From Mycobacterium sp. NS-7484 (GTDB taxonomy: Bacteria; Actinomycetota; Actinomycetes; Mycobacteriales; Mycobacteriaceae): 64,000 nt of DNA. How positions within the stretch are numbered: position 1 is the first letter of the stretch; each line of letters begins with the position of its first letter. The stretch is from NCBI RefSeq assembly GCF_001953975.1, contig NZ_MBEJ01000091.1, forward strand, positions 35,742 through 99,741, given 5' to 3'. Positions 53,732-62,993 of the stretch are shown in pieces. The notes under the pieces are model-generated. The model ran no database searches. It was not told the DNA's origin and saw only the letters and a list, made by a program, of their open reading frames with translations. The position numbers and the translations under genes were made by a program.

Positions 53732-54862
53732 ATGACGACTGAACGCATCGCCGACCACGTCAAGTTCGCCTATTGGGTGCCCAATGTCAGCGGCGGCCTG
53801 GTGACCAGCGACATCGAGCAGCGCACCGACTGGAATTACGAATACAACAAGAAGCTGGCCCAGACCGCGGAGAACAACGGGTTCGAGTACGCGCTGAGCC
53901 AGGTGCGCTATGAGGCCAGCTATGGCGCGGAATACCAGCACGAATCCACCAGCTTCAGCCTGGCGCTGCTGCTGGCCACCGAGCGGCTCAAGGTGATCGC
54001 CGCCGTTCACCCCGGCTTGTGGCAGCCGGCGGTGCTGGCCAAGCTGGGCGCCACCGCCGATCACTTGAGCAATGGCCGGTTCGCGGTCAACGTCGTGTCG
54101 GGCTGGTTCAAGGACGAATTCACCCACCTGGGCGAGCCCTGGCTGGAGCATGACGAGCGCTACCGCCGCAGTGCGGAGTTCCTGCAGGTGTTGCGCAAGA
54201 TCTGGACCGAGGACGACGTCGATTTTCGCGGCGATTTCTACCGCATCCACGACTTCACCCTCAAGCCCAAGCCGCTCAACACCCCTGAGCGGCCCAACCC
54301 CGAACTGTTCCAGGGTGGCAATTCGACGGCGGCGCGGCGCAACGGCGGGTACTACGCCGATTGGTATTTCTCCAACGGCAAAGACTTCGACGGCCTCACC
54401 GAGCAGGTCGTCGAGGTGCGTGATCATGCTCGCAATGCCGACCGCGAAGTGAAGTTCGGCCTGAACGGCTTCATCATCGCCCGCGACACCGAGAAAGAGG
54501 CCAAGGCGACGCTCAAAGAAATCATCGCCAAGGCCAACAAGCCTGCCGTCGAAGGTTTCCACAACGCCGTGCAACAGGCCGGCAACTCCACCGGTGACAA
54601 GAAGGGCATGTGGGCCGATTCCAGTTTCGAGGACCTGGTGCAATACAACGACGGCTTCCGCACCCAGTTGATCGGTACCCCCGAGCAGATCGCCGAACGC
54701 ATTGCCGCATATCGCAAACGCGGCGTCGACCTCATCTTGGGCGGATTCCTGCATTTTCAAGAGGAAATCGAGTACTTCGGCGCCAAGGTGCTGCCGCTCG
54801 TCCGCGAGATCGAGGCAGCTGAAACCGATTCCGTGGATGCACCCGTCCTGGTATCAGCTTGA
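53732..54862 (+). CDS. sfnG: FMNH2-dependent dimethylsulfone monooxygenase SfnG
   Basis: A 376-residue flavin-dependent monooxygenase that converts dimethylsulfone to methanesulfinate in sulfur scavenging. KFAYWVPNVSGGLVTS and IEQRTDWNYEYNKKLA at the start, then HLSNGRFAVNVVSGWFKDEF and LGGFLHFQEEIEYFG, are family hallmarks. ATG 53732 is chosen. It is not next to other sulfur genes, but the SsuABC-like operon is 14 kb away. It needs a flavin reductase, not encoded nearby. Confidence 0.92.
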   Translation: MTTERIADHVKFAYWVPNVSGGLVTSDIEQRTDWNYEYNKKLAQTAENNGFEYALSQVRYEASYGAEYQHESTSFSLALLLATERLKVIAAVHPGLWQPAVLAKLGATADHLSNGRFAVNVVSGWFKDEFTHLGEPWLEHDERYRRSAEFLQVLRKIWTEDDVDFRGDFYRIHDFTLKPKPLNTPERPNPELFQGGNSTAARRNGGYYADWYFSNGKDFDGLTEQVVEVRDHARNADREVKFGLNGFIIARDTEKEAKATLKEIIAKANKPAVEGFHNAVQQAGNSTGDKKGMWADSSFEDLVQYNDGFRTQLIGTPEQIAERIAAYRKRGVDLILGGFLHFQEEIEYFGAKVLPLVREIEAAETDSVDAPVLVSA

Positions 54863-54993
54863 GACCGCTCCGACACCGAGCACGCGCGCCGCGCACCCAG
54901 GTGGGTGCGCTAGCGTGGAAGCTCGAATCGCTCACGTGGTCGGTATTCATGCCTGCGTGACACGTCGCGAAGCTCGATAGCACAGGAGAGGTC

Positions 54994-55830
54994 ATGACCT
55001 ACCCGCCCAGTAACCCCGGATACCCCCCGCAGTCGGGGTCCCAATTCGATGCGACTCAGCAGTTCGCCAAGGCCTCCCCAGCGCAGATCCCGGCGGCCCC
55101 GGCTGCACCGGCCGCGCCTGGTGAGAACAACCTGCCCCAGATTCTGCTGGGCGTGGTGGCCGCCGTCGGCCTGATCGCCTACTTCGTCAGCTTCGCCTTC
55201 GAGATCCAGGCCGTGATCGGTTCGCTGATCATCGTGGTTCCGCTGTTGGCCGGCCTCGTGGCCGGCGTCAGCGTGCTGCCGAAACAGAAGAACCGTGTTG
55301 CGCCGGCGGCCGTGCTGGCCACGTTGGGCCTGCTGCTCGCGATCTCTCTCTCGGTGGCCGCGGGCGCGGACGCCGACTGGACGATTTGGGTTCTGCTCGT
55401 CCTCACGCTGATCCAGGCGGGCGCCGCCATCACCGCGCTGCTGTTCGACGCCGGCGTCATCACGCCGCCCGCCCCCAAGCCGACCTTCGATCAGCAGCCG
55501 CAGTACGGCCAGTACGGCGGCCCGTCGCAGTACTACGGCCAGCAGCACCAGCCGCAGGGCGGCCAGCCCTACCAGCAGGCCCAGCCGCAGCGTCCCGGTT
55601 ACCCGTCGCAGTACGGCGGTTACTCCGGCGCCCCGAACACCGGTGGTTTCCCGGTGCAGGCGCCGCAGGGCCAGCAGGGGCAGCAGCCCAGCGGCCCGCC
55701 AACCCCGCCGACGGGTTACCCGACTTACGGGCAGCCTCAGTCGCCCGCGTCGGCGCCCACCACGTCGGTGCCGGCGCAGCCGCAGGCACAGCAGTCCTCT
55801 TCACAGCAATCTGGCCCTGCGCCGTCGTAA
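54994..55830 (+). CDS. DUF5336-type membrane protein (34-kDa antigen family)
   Basis: A 278-residue protein at the Rv0954 position. The N-terminal ~45 residues are Pro/Gln-rich, then four hydrophobic helices (about 48-150), then a ~125-residue Gln/Pro/Tyr/Gly-rich tail. This is the layout of mycobacterial 34-kDa antigen-like proteins, which localise to the membrane or envelope with an unknown role. The ATG follows ACAGGAGAGGT. The DUF6350 gene follows after 60 bp. Confidence 0.9.
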   Translation: MTYPPSNPGYPPQSGSQFDATQQFAKASPAQIPAAPAAPAAPGENNLPQILLGVVAAVGLIAYFVSFAFEIQAVIGSLIIVVPLLAGLVAGVSVLPKQKNRVAPAAVLATLGLLLAISLSVAAGADADWTIWVLLVLTLIQAGAAITALLFDAGVITPPAPKPTFDQQPQYGQYGGPSQYYGQQHQPQGGQPYQQAQPQRPGYPSQYGGYSGAPNTGGFPVQAPQGQQGQQPSGPPTPPTGYPTYGQPQSPASAPTTSVPAQPQAQQSSSQQSGPAPS

Positions 55831-55890
55831 GCTGATCGGCGCGTGCGCTTCAGTGCGCACGCGCGATCATTGCGAGGAGCAGCCCAGCAA

Positions 55891-57321
55891 GTGAGTAACC
55901 GGCCAGTCGGCACCCGCCAGGCACGTGAGTTGCTCCGGGTCGCATTCGGGCCGTCCGTCGTAGCGCTCGTGGTCATCGCCGCGGTCGTGCTGCTGCAACT
56001 GCTGATCGCCAACAGCGATATGACGGGCGCCTTCGGCGCCATCGCCAGCATGTGGCTGGGCGTGCACCAGGTGCCGGTGTCCATCGGCGGCAGTGAGCTC
56101 GGCGTGATGCCATTGCTGCCGGTGCTCGCGATGATCTGGGGCACTGCCCGTATCACCGCCGCGGCCACCTTGCCGAACTCGTCCTGGCTCGTCACCCGCT
56201 GGGTGGTGGCCTCGGCGTTGGGTGGGCCGATTCTGATCGCGGCCCTGCTGTTGGCCGTCATCCACGACGCGGCCTCGGTGATCAGCGAATTGCAAACCCC
56301 GAGTGCCCTTCGCGCCTTCGGCAGCGTGCTCATCGTGCATGCGATCGGCGCACTCGTCGGCGTCGGCTCGAAGGTGGGCCGGCGCACCCTGTCCGCGTTA
56401 CGCCTGCCGGCATGGCTGCCGGACGCGATCCGCGCCGCCGTGGCCGGGGTGCTCGCGCTGTTCGGACTGTCCGGCGCGGTGACAGCGGTGTCGTTGATCG
56501 TGCACTGGGCCACGATGCACGACCTGTTCGCCATCACCGACAGCCTGTTCGGTCAGCTCAGCCTGACGCTGCTGTCGATCCTCTACATCCCCAACGTGAT
56601 CGTGGGCACCTCGGCGATCGCGGTGGGCTCCAGCGCCCACGTGGGGTTGGCCACGTTCAGTTCGTTCACCGTGTTCGGCGGCGACATCCCCGCGGTGCCG
56701 GTGTTGGCCGCGGTGCCCTCGCCGCCGTTGGGGCCGATCTGGGTTGCGTTGCTGATCGTCGGTGCGGCGTCGGCGGTTGCGGTGGGCCAGCAGTGTGCGC
56801 GACGCCCGCTTCCGATCGGCGCTGCGACGGCCAAGTTGGTGGTGGCCTCGGGGTTGGCCGCGGTGACGATGGCGCTTGCCGCCTATGCCGGTGGGGGACG
56901 GCTGGGCAACTTCGGTGACGTCGGAGTCGATCAGTCGACGTTCGCGCCGGCGGTGTTCCTGTGGTTCGTCGGGATCGGCGGGCTGACGGTGGCCATGTCC
57001 GGTGGGCTGACCCGCAAGCCGAGGCCCGTGGCCGCGCCGCGACCGGAGCCCGAGCCCGAGCTGGTCGATGAACCCGAGCCCGAAGCCGACGAGTACGTCG
57101 ACGCGGAGCCCGAACCGGCGCCTGACGAGCCGCTGGTGTCGTGGACGGCCGACGAACCCCCGGCCGAAGCCGAGGAGCCACTGGACGTGGAGGAAATCGT
57201 CTACGAGCCCAGGCCGCAGACCTACGACGACGTCGATGACGATCCCGAGGACCACTTCTTCGTCGACGACATCTCCGACGACCGAGCGACCGGCGATCAG
57301 CCGCGTCGCACGGGCGACTAG
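55891..57321 (+). CDS. DUF6350-type multi-pass membrane protein
   Basis: A 476-residue protein at the Rv0955 position. About 10 hydrophobic helices occupy residues 15-375, including [20 protein letters not shown] and [17 protein letters not shown], followed by an acidic, Pro-rich ~100-residue C-terminal tail. GTG 55891 gives [10 protein letters not shown], matching the known homologue start; a longer frame begins at 55843. Probably cotranscribed with purN and purH downstream. The function is unknown. Confidence 0.9.
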   Translation: MSNRPVGTRQARELLRVAFGPSVVALVVIAAVVLLQLLIANSDMTGAFGAIASMWLGVHQVPVSIGGSELGVMPLLPVLAMIWGTARITAAATLPNSSWLVTRWVVASALGGPILIAALLLAVIHDAASVISELQTPSALRAFGSVLIVHAIGALVGVGSKVGRRTLSALRLPAWLPDAIRAAVAGVLALFGLSGAVTAVSLIVHWATMHDLFAITDSLFGQLSLTLLSILYIPNVIVGTSAIAVGSSAHVGLATFSSFTVFGGDIPAVPVLAAVPSPPLGPIWVALLIVGAASAVAVGQQCARRPLPIGAATAKLVVASGLAAVTMALAAYAGGGRLGNFGDVGVDQSTFAPAVFLWFVGIGGLTVAMSGGLTRKPRPVAAPRPEPEPELVDEPEPEADEYVDAEPEPAPDEPLVSWTADEPPAEAEEPLDVEEIVYEPRPQTYDDVDDDPEDHFFVDDISDDRATGDQPRRTGD

Positions 57322-57330
57322 GCTGCTCGC

Positions 57331-57963
57331 GTGCAGCAACCGCTACGAGTGCCTCCGAGCGCACCGGCACGGCTGGTAGTGCTGGCTTCGGGGACAGGGT
57401 CGTTGCTCGCCTCGCTACTGGCTGCCGCCGTCGACGACTATCCGGCCCGCGTCGTTGCCGTCGGCACCGACCGCACCTGTGCTGCGTTGGACATCGCTGC
57501 GGCGGCCGGAGTGCCGTCCTACACCGCGCGACTCGGCGACTACCCGGACCGCGGCGCCTGGGATGCCGCGCTCACCGAGGTCACCGCCGAGCATCAGCCC
57601 GACCTGGTCGTCTCGGCCGGGTTCATGAAAATTCTGGGCGGCCAATTCCTTTCCCGTTTCCCGGGGCGGGTGGTCAACACCCATCCCGCGTTGCTGCCCG
57701 CGTTTCCGGGGGCGCATGCGGTGCCCGAGGCGTTGGCGTACGGCGTGCGGGTGACGGGCTGCACGGTGCATCTTGTGGACTCTGGGATGGATACCGGGCC
57801 GATTCTGGCCCAGCACGCCATCGAGGTGCTCGATGATGACACCGAAGAGGCATTGCACGAGCGCATCAAGGTGGTCGAACGGCGACTGCTGGTGGATGTG
57901 CTGGCCGCGCTGGCAACCCGCGGCGTGACCTGGACTGGTCGAAAGGCGACCTTCGGATGTTGA
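57331..57963 (+). CDS. purN: phosphoribosylglycinamide formyltransferase PurN
   Basis: A 210-residue formyl-THF-dependent enzyme of de novo purine synthesis (GAR to FGAR). [16 protein letters not shown] binds substrate phosphate; the catalytic Asn/His are in [15 protein letters not shown] and Asp in [12 protein letters not shown]. The start is GTG. purH follows after 10 bp. Confidence 0.96.
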   Translation: MQQPLRVPPSAPARLVVLASGTGSLLASLLAAAVDDYPARVVAVGTDRTCAALDIAAAAGVPSYTARLGDYPDRGAWDAALTEVTAEHQPDLVVSAGFMKILGGQFLSRFPGRVVNTHPALLPAFPGAHAVPEALAYGVRVTGCTVHLVDSGMDTGPILAQHAIEVLDDDTEEALHERIKVVERRLLVDVLAALATRGVTWTGRKATFGC

Positions 57964-57973
57964 GGAGACAACG

Positions 57974-59536
57974 GTGAGCGAGAAAAAACCGATCCGGCGA
58001 GCGCTGATCAGTGTCTATGACAAGACCGGTCTGGCCGATCTGGCCCGAGGCCTGCACGAGGCGGGCGTAGCCATCGTCTCCACCGGGTCGACCGCGAAAA
58101 CCATTGCCGCCACCGGTGTTCCGGTCACCCCGGTCGAGGATGTGACGGGTTTCCCGGAGGTGCTCGACGGCCGGGTCAAGACCCTGCACCCGCGCGTCCA
58201 TGCCGGGTTGTTGGCCGACACCCGCAAGCCCGAACATGTTGCGGCCCTGGCCGAACTGGAGGTCGAGGCATTCGAGTTGGTGGTGGTGAACCTCTACCCG
58301 TTCTCCGAGACCGTGGAGTCCGGGGCGTCGGTGGACGAGTGTGTCGAGCAGATCGACATCGGCGGACCGTCGATGGTGCGCGCCGCCGCCAAGAACCATC
58401 CGAGTGTGGCCGTGGTGGTCGATCCGCTGGGCTACGACGGGGTGCTGGCCGCGGTGCGGGCCGGCGGCTTCACCTTGGCTGAACGGAAGATCCTGGCCTC
58501 GTTGGCTTTCCGGCACACCGCTGAGTACGACGTGGCGGTGGCGTCGTGGATGGGGTCGACGCTGGCGCCCGAAGAGCCGGCCCAGAAGCTGCCGCAGTGG
58601 TACGGCGGCACCTGGCATCGCAGCGCCGTGCTGCGTTACGGCGAGAACCCGCACCAGCAGGCTGCGGTGTATCGCGACGATTCCGCGTGGCCCGGACTGG
58701 CCCAGGCCGAGCAGCTGCACGGCAAGGAGATGTCCTACAACAACTACACCGATGCCGATGCGGCGTGGCGGGCAGCGTTCGACCACGAAGAGATCTGCGT
58801 GGCAATTATCAAGCACGCCAACCCATGTGGCATCGCGATCTCCTCGGAGTCCGTCGCCGATGCCCACCGCAAGGCCCACGAGTGCGACCCGCTCAGCGCG
58901 TTCGGTGGCGTGATCGCCTCCAACACCGAAGTCAGCGTCGAGATGGCCGAGACCGTCGCCGACATCTTCACCGAGGTCATCATCGCCCCGGCGTATGAGG
59001 CCGGGGCCGTGGAAGTGTTGGCCCGCAAGAAGAACATTCGCATCCTGGTGGCCTCCGAGCCTCTGGTCGGCGGTATCGAGCTACGCCAGATCAGTGGCGG
59101 GGTGCTCGTGCAGCAGCGCGACGCCCTCGACGCGGCCGGCGATGATCCGGCCAACTGGACACTAGCCACCGGTGAGCCGGCCGATGAGCAGACGCTTTCC
59201 GACCTCGTGTTCGCCTGGCGGTCGTGCCGGGCGGTGAAGTCCAACGCGATCGTGGTCGCCAAGGACGGCGCCACTGTCGGCGTCGGTATGGGACAGGTCA
59301 ATCGTGTCGACGCCGCGGGACTGGCCGTGCAGCGGGCAGGCGATCGCGTGGTCGGTTCTGTCGCGGCTTCTGATGCGTTCTTCCCGTTCCCCGACGGGTT
59401 GCAGACGCTGACCAACGCCGGCGTGAAAGCCATCGTGCACCCCGGCGGGTCAGTGCGCGACGACGAGGTGACGGCTGCCGCCGAAGCTGCCGGCATCACG
59501 TTGTACCTCACTGGTGCACGGCATTTCGCTCACTAG
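57974..59536 (+). CDS. purH: bifunctional AICAR formyltransferase/IMP cyclohydrolase PurH
   Basis: A 520-residue enzyme for the last two steps of IMP synthesis. The N-terminal MGS-like cyclohydrolase has [20 protein letters not shown] and STGSTAKTI with [15 protein letters not shown]. The C-terminal AICAR transformylase has [25 protein letters not shown] and the late [21 protein letters not shown] start after GGAGACAAC. It ends the purN-purH operon, 55 bp before the palindromic repeat array. Confidence 0.97.
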   Translation: MSEKKPIRRALISVYDKTGLADLARGLHEAGVAIVSTGSTAKTIAATGVPVTPVEDVTGFPEVLDGRVKTLHPRVHAGLLADTRKPEHVAALAELEVEAFELVVVNLYPFSETVESGASVDECVEQIDIGGPSMVRAAAKNHPSVAVVVDPLGYDGVLAAVRAGGFTLAERKILASLAFRHTAEYDVAVASWMGSTLAPEEPAQKLPQWYGGTWHRSAVLRYGENPHQQAAVYRDDSAWPGLAQAEQLHGKEMSYNNYTDADAAWRAAFDHEEICVAIIKHANPCGIAISSESVADAHRKAHECDPLSAFGGVIASNTEVSVEMAETVADIFTEVIIAPAYEAGAVEVLARKKNIRILVASEPLVGGIELRQISGGVLVQQRDALDAAGDDPANWTLATGEPADEQTLSDLVFAWRSCRAVKSNAIVVAKDGATVGVGMGQVNRVDAAGLAVQRAGDRVVGSVAASDAFFPFPDGLQTLTNAGVKAIVHPGGSVRDDEVTAAAEAAGITLYLTGARHFAH

Positions 59537-59590
59537 GTTTGGGTGGTTTCTGCCGCGGGGTCGTGGCGGGCGTGGCGTTGGCGGGCTTAG

Positions 59591-59929
59591 GCGGGCTTTC
59601 TCGCCGTTTTCTACCTGAGGGTCGCGGTCGTTCGCGGTTGACGACCCTGGGGTAGAAACCGGTGCGCGGCGTTGGCGGGCTTTCTCGCCGTTTTCTACCT
59701 GGGGGTCGCGGTTGCTCGCGATTGACGGCCCTGGGGTAGAAACCGGTGCGTGGGCTTGGCGGGCTTTCTCGCCGTTTTCTACCTGGGGGTCGCGGTTGCT
59801 CGCGGTTGACGACCCTGGGGTAGAAACCGGTGCGTGGGCTTGGCGGGCTTTCTCGTTTTCTACCTGGGGGTCGCGGTCGCTCGCGGTTGGCGACCCTGCC
59901 GTAGAAACCGGCGCATGGGCTTGGCGGGC
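59591..59929. repeat. tandem array of ~84-bp palindromic repeats (4 units)
   Basis: Units begin (GCGGGCTT) at 59591, 59675, 59759 and 59843, spacing 84, 84 and 84 bp, with the last 81 bp, and partial edges. Each contains TTTCTACCTGGGGGTCG facing CGACCCTGGGGTAGAAA, an imperfect palindrome around a GCG-rich loop, then a trailer rich in GGGCTTGGCGGG. Units are nearly identical. No unique spacers lie between them. The array fills most of the 484-bp gap from purH to the nuclease-like gene; the remaining 91 bp holds two ATCCCCAG copies and no clear signal. Confidence 0.9.
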
Positions 59930-60020
59930 TTAATCCCCAGCGCGCATTTCATCCCCAGGTTCAGCTGAGCGTGGGCGGGGATGCCATCAATCCGTCGGTC
60001 ATGACGCTGATCGTCAGTTC

Positions 60021-60872
60021 ATGAGCATCCCTTTCATCGGACCTGAGGCGCTCGCGGAGGGCAGTCTCACTCGTGCGCAGCTGCGATGGCGATACACCTC
60101 GGCGCACCCACGCGTCTACTTGCCGAACGGTGCCACCCGAAACCTGAAGGCCAACACCATGGCCGCATGGCTGTGGAGCGGCCGACGCGGGATTATCGCC
60201 GGGCGAGCAGCAGCAGCGCTACACGGTGCGAAGTGGGTCGACGACGACGTTCCGATCGAACTGATCACCGAGCATGGACGTCGGCGCCCCGGCATCATCG
60301 TGCGAGAGGAACGCATAGGGCCCGACGAGGTTTGTCAGATCGGCGATTTCAGTGTCACCACACCCGTGCGGACGGCGCTTGATCTCGCCCGGTTCCTTCC
60401 TCGTGATGACGCGGTCGCTCATCTCGACGCGTTGGCCATCGCGACGGACATCAAGGCCGACCAGGTGCTCGAATCAGCTGCCCGATATCGCGGGTTGCGC
60501 GGAATACGAAGCGCTCGAACGGCACTCGACTTGATGGATGCCGGTGGGCAATCCCCGAGGGAGACCTGGCTACGACTACTTCTCATCGACGCGGGTTTTC
60601 GTCGTCCGCGCACGCAGATTCAGGTGAGCGACGACTTCACCGAGGCATTCATCGACATGGGATACGACGACGTCAAAATTGGGCTTGACTACGAAGGTAA
60701 ACACCACGCCACGGACCGTCGAACCGTTGTGCATGACATCGGCCGCAACGAATTCATTGAACGCGAAGGCTGGATTGACATCCGCGTGGTGTTGGAACAC
60801 AGCAGGGCCTTTATCCTTCACCGGGTTCGAGAGGCCTTCGCGCGGCGCGGTGCTTCGCCGTTTGCTGCCTAG
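60021..60872 (+). CDS. AbiEi-like winged-helix / DUF559 (Vsr-type) nuclease-like protein
   Basis: The product is 283 residues. The N-terminal ~100 residues (LTRAQLRWRYTSAHPRVYLP, then AAWLWSGRRGIIAGRAAAAL) resemble AbiEi-type winged-helix proteins. The C-terminal ~90 residues (IDMGYDDVKIGLDYEGKHH, then VVHDIGRNEFIEREGW) follow the DUF559/Vsr restriction-like fold, with Asp/Glu and the adjacent Lys-His-His as candidate active-site residues. GC content looks lower than the flanks, suggesting transfer. It is bordered by two arrays of the same palindromic repeat; its last codons lie inside the right-hand array. No partner gene is present, so a role in DNA repair or defence is open. Confidence 0.75.
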   Translation: MSIPFIGPEALAEGSLTRAQLRWRYTSAHPRVYLPNGATRNLKANTMAAWLWSGRRGIIAGRAAAALHGAKWVDDDVPIELITEHGRRRPGIIVREERIGPDEVCQIGDFSVTTPVRTALDLARFLPRDDAVAHLDALAIATDIKADQVLESAARYRGLRGIRSARTALDLMDAGGQSPRETWLRLLLIDAGFRRPRTQIQVSDDFTEAFIDMGYDDVKIGLDYEGKHHATDRRTVVHDIGRNEFIEREGWIDIRVVLEHSRAFILHRVREAFARRGASPFAA

Positions 60873-61093
60873 GGGTTGCTGAATCACGCGGTTGGCGACC
60901 CTGGGGTAGAAATCGGCGCAAGGGTGTGGCGGGCACTTCGTCGTTTTCGACTTAGGGGTTGCTGGACCACGCATTTGACGACCCTGCAGTGGAAAGCGGC
61001 GCAAAGGCGTGGCGGGCACTTCGCCGTTTTCGACCTAGGGGTTGCTGAACCACGCGGTTGGCGACCCTGCGGCAGAAATCGGCGCAAGCGCAA
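60846..61093. repeat. right-hand array of ~83-bp palindromic repeats (3 diverged units)
   Basis: Three diverged units start near 60846, 60929 and 61012, spacing 83 bp. They share GCGGGCACTTCGCCGTTTTC, a CCTAGGGGTTGCT core, GACCCTG and trailing GAAATCGGCGCAA with the left array. The first unit overlaps the last codons and the stop of the nuclease-like gene (GCTTCGCCGTTTGCTGCCTAG aligns to the repeat). Units differ more from one another than in the left array. Confidence 0.75.
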
Positions 61094-61111
61094 AGCCCAA
61101 GCACACCCAAA

Positions 61112-62125
61112 CTACGCACTCACCTCATCCTCGGCCTCGGCAGTCGCATAGGCGATGAACGAGGTGATCTCCTCGACCGCGCGGCGGGCATCGGGATTGA
61201 CGTCGAAGCTGAGCTGGAACATGTGCATTGCCCTGTCCCACACTTGAACCCACACGGGCACACCGGCGGCCTGCAGCTTGTCGGCCAAGGCGAAGGCGTC
61301 GTTGAGCAGCATCTCGTGGGTGCCGACTTGCAGCAGGAATGGCCCTAGCCCGTGCAGATCTGCTTCGGGTGGCATCACAGGTGTGGGCCGGGTGCCGTTG
61401 ACGGTGGCGAACACGTCATAGATGAACTTGACCGTCATGAACGGGAACATCACATCGCGATGTTCTTGCAGGGCACGGTATTTGAGGTCCATGTCGGAGG
61501 ACGTCAGTGGTGAGAGCATGACCTGCCCGGCGGGCACCGGCAGCCCGGCGTCGCGAGCGGCCAGGGCCGTGTTGGCGGCCATCAATCCACCGGCTGAATC
61601 CCCGGCCAGCACAATCCGATCCGCCGAGAACCCGAGCGACAGCGCCAGACGGTAGCCGTCAAGACCATCGGCCACGGCGTCGTCGATGTCAGCCTGGGGA
61701 GCCAGTCGATAGCCGACATTGAGCACGCGTGCCCCGGTGGCGGCAGACAGTTTCGAGACGAAACGTCGGTGCGAGTTCAGCCCGAGGGTCACCAGTGCCG
61801 AGCCGTGCATATAGAGGATCACCAGATCGGAGTCGCGGGCCTCGGGGGCGATCACCCATTCGGCCGGGCAATTGGGCAGCGCCACCGGCGTCACCGTGGT
61901 GCCCGGCAGGGGCTTGATGTACCGCAGCGGCCGGTCGATGACGTCGAGGTGAGCCCGCTGCAGCATCCCGGGGGCGACGCGGTTGACGGCCATGCCGATC
62001 ACGGTCAGCAGCCCGAGCAAGGGCCGCAGGGTCAGTGCGCTTGCCCAGCCGAGTGCTCTGGACTGCAGGGATGCGGGACCGAAGTGCACGGTGGTCGGCC
62101 GGCTACGCCAATCGAGCGAATTCAC
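61112..62125 (-). CDS. alpha/beta-hydrolase, hormone-sensitive lipase-like esterase
   Basis: A 337-residue esterase/lipase. One N-terminal hydrophobic segment (LLGLLTVIGMAVN, residues ~36-48) may attach it to the membrane. The nucleophile is in GDSAGG, the catalytic His is in DRAMHMF. The oxyanion motif reads YMHGSALVTL, with Ser where the usual HGGG has Gly, which is unusual. GTG 62125 is the start. The 3' end abuts the repeat array. The substrate is unknown. Confidence 0.85.
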   Translation of the reverse strand: MNSLDWRSRPTTVHFGPASLQSRALGWASALTLRPLLGLLTVIGMAVNRVAPGMLQRAHLDVIDRPLRYIKPLPGTTVTPVALPNCPAEWVIAPEARDSDLVILYMHGSALVTLGLNSHRRFVSKLSAATGARVLNVGYRLAPQADIDDAVADGLDGYRLALSLGFSADRIVLAGDSAGGLMAANTALAARDAGLPVPAGQVMLSPLTSSDMDLKYRALQEHRDVMFPFMTVKFIYDVFATVNGTRPTPVMPPEADLHGLGPFLLQVGTHEMLLNDAFALADKLQAAGVPVWVQVWDRAMHMFQLSFDVNPDARRAVEEITSFIAYATAEAEDEVSA

Positions 62126-62176
62126 GGTACCGAGGGTACTGGGTACCTGGCGCGGCCGGTCGGCCCACCCTGTCGA

Positions 62177-62428
62177 TCAGATGAAGCCGAAGGCCGGGAA
62201 GCCGTAGAACTCTTCCTCGCCCGGGTACACCGGCGGCGTCGCGTCGATCTGGACGTTGCCTTCGGAGGCGCAATCGGTGGTCTGCCCACCGGCTATCGAG
62301 CTGCCACCGGTCACCTCGCACTGCGGCAGCAAGGACGGCTCGGCCGCCGCGGTCGGCGCGCCCAACATCGCGACCGTGATGCCGAACCCAGCGGCACTGA
62401 GGACCAAGAGGTTACGCATTGACGACAT
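62177..62428 (-). CDS. small secreted protein, Cys-pair / NVQI motif family
   Basis: An 83-residue exported protein: signal core (LLVLSAAGFGITVAMLG) with cleavage near TAAAEPS, then QCEVTGGS ... TTDCASEGNVQIDATP and a Tyr/Phe-rich end. The C..TxxC..GNVQI-ATP core matches the two secreted proteins at 4651-5177. ATG 62428 has AAAGGA at the right distance. It is divergent from the hemophore-related gene. The function is unknown. Confidence 0.72.
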   Translation of the reverse strand: MSSMRNLLVLSAAGFGITVAMLGAPTAAAEPSLLPQCEVTGGSSIAGGQTTDCASEGNVQIDATPPVYPGEEEFYGFPAFGFI

Positions 62429-62553
62429 GGCGAGTCGTTCCTTTCATCCGGGCCGACGTTGCGTCGACCCCGCACGCAATGGAGTGGCGCAAGTTATTGT
62501 TGCGGCAAACATAGACCATCGCTTGCAATCGGGCCGGATGATCGAGGAGTCAC

Positions 62554-62916
62554 ATGAAACTTGTCACACGTTCACGCAGCTGTGCCGTCGCCGTGCTGGG
62601 CGCCGGGGCGGTGCTCTTGGGAACCTCGGCCACCGCCGCTGCCGAACCGCCGAACTGCACCACTGCCGACGTGACGGCGGTGATGGCAGGAGTCTCGACG
62701 AACATGACCGCGTACTTGTTCACCCACCCCGACGTGAACGCGTTCTTCACCGGGCTGCAGGGACAGGGCAAGTCGGCGACCGCTCAGAAGACCAAGGCAT
62801 ACCTCAACGACAATCCGCAGGTGCGCGCCGAGCTCGACGCCATCCGTGCCCCCGCGGTCGATCTGCGCAACCGCTGCAACATCCCGCTGGACGCCGAGAT
62901 CTCCGGCGTGCTCTAG
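62554..62916 (+). CDS. hemophore-related secreted protein
   Basis: A 120-residue exported protein of the mycobacterial hemophore-like (Rv0203-type) family. It has a signal peptide to about residue 30 (SATAAAEPP), then NCTTADVTAVMAGVSTNMT, HPDVNAFFTGLQGQ and a final RNRCNIPLDAEISGVL; the two Cys can form a disulfide. Relatives bind heme outside the cell for iron uptake. ATG 62554 has a GAGGAG site 6 nt upstream. Confidence 0.85.
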   Translation: MKLVTRSRSCAVAVLGAGAVLLGTSATAAAEPPNCTTADVTAVMAGVSTNMTAYLFTHPDVNAFFTGLQGQGKSATAQKTKAYLNDNPQVRAELDAIRAPAVDLRNRCNIPLDAEISGVL

Positions 62917-62940
62917 GCCATCGGCGATCCAAACGAGTTG

Positions 62941-62967
62941 GAGCCGGCCACCATTGGTGGCCGGCTC
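62941..62967. terminator. 12-bp stem-loop after the hemophore gene
   Basis: GAGCCGGCCACC (62941-62952) and GGTGGCCGGCTC (62956-62967) are perfect complements with a 3-nt ATT loop, followed by TTCTCGTC. It lies 24 bp after the hemophore stop and 27 bp before the convergent LpqN-type gene end: a likely bidirectional terminator. Confidence 0.85.
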
Positions 62968-62993
62968 TTCTCGTCGCCGCAAGTGGTCCCCGC

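Noticed and set aside
59591..59929. CRISPR array
   Set aside because: Units are contiguous and nearly identical across the full 84 bp, with no unique spacers and no cas genes in the window.
59712..59933. 73-codon frame with a repeated peptide inside the palindromic array
   Set aside because: The 84-bp unit is a multiple of three, so any frame without a stop repeats. No ribosome site or known family; it is a by-product of the repeat.
59537..61111. Classical insertion sequence around the nuclease-like gene
   Set aside because: There is no transposase, no clear terminal inverted repeats as an IS pair and no target duplication; the flanks are tandem palindromic units.
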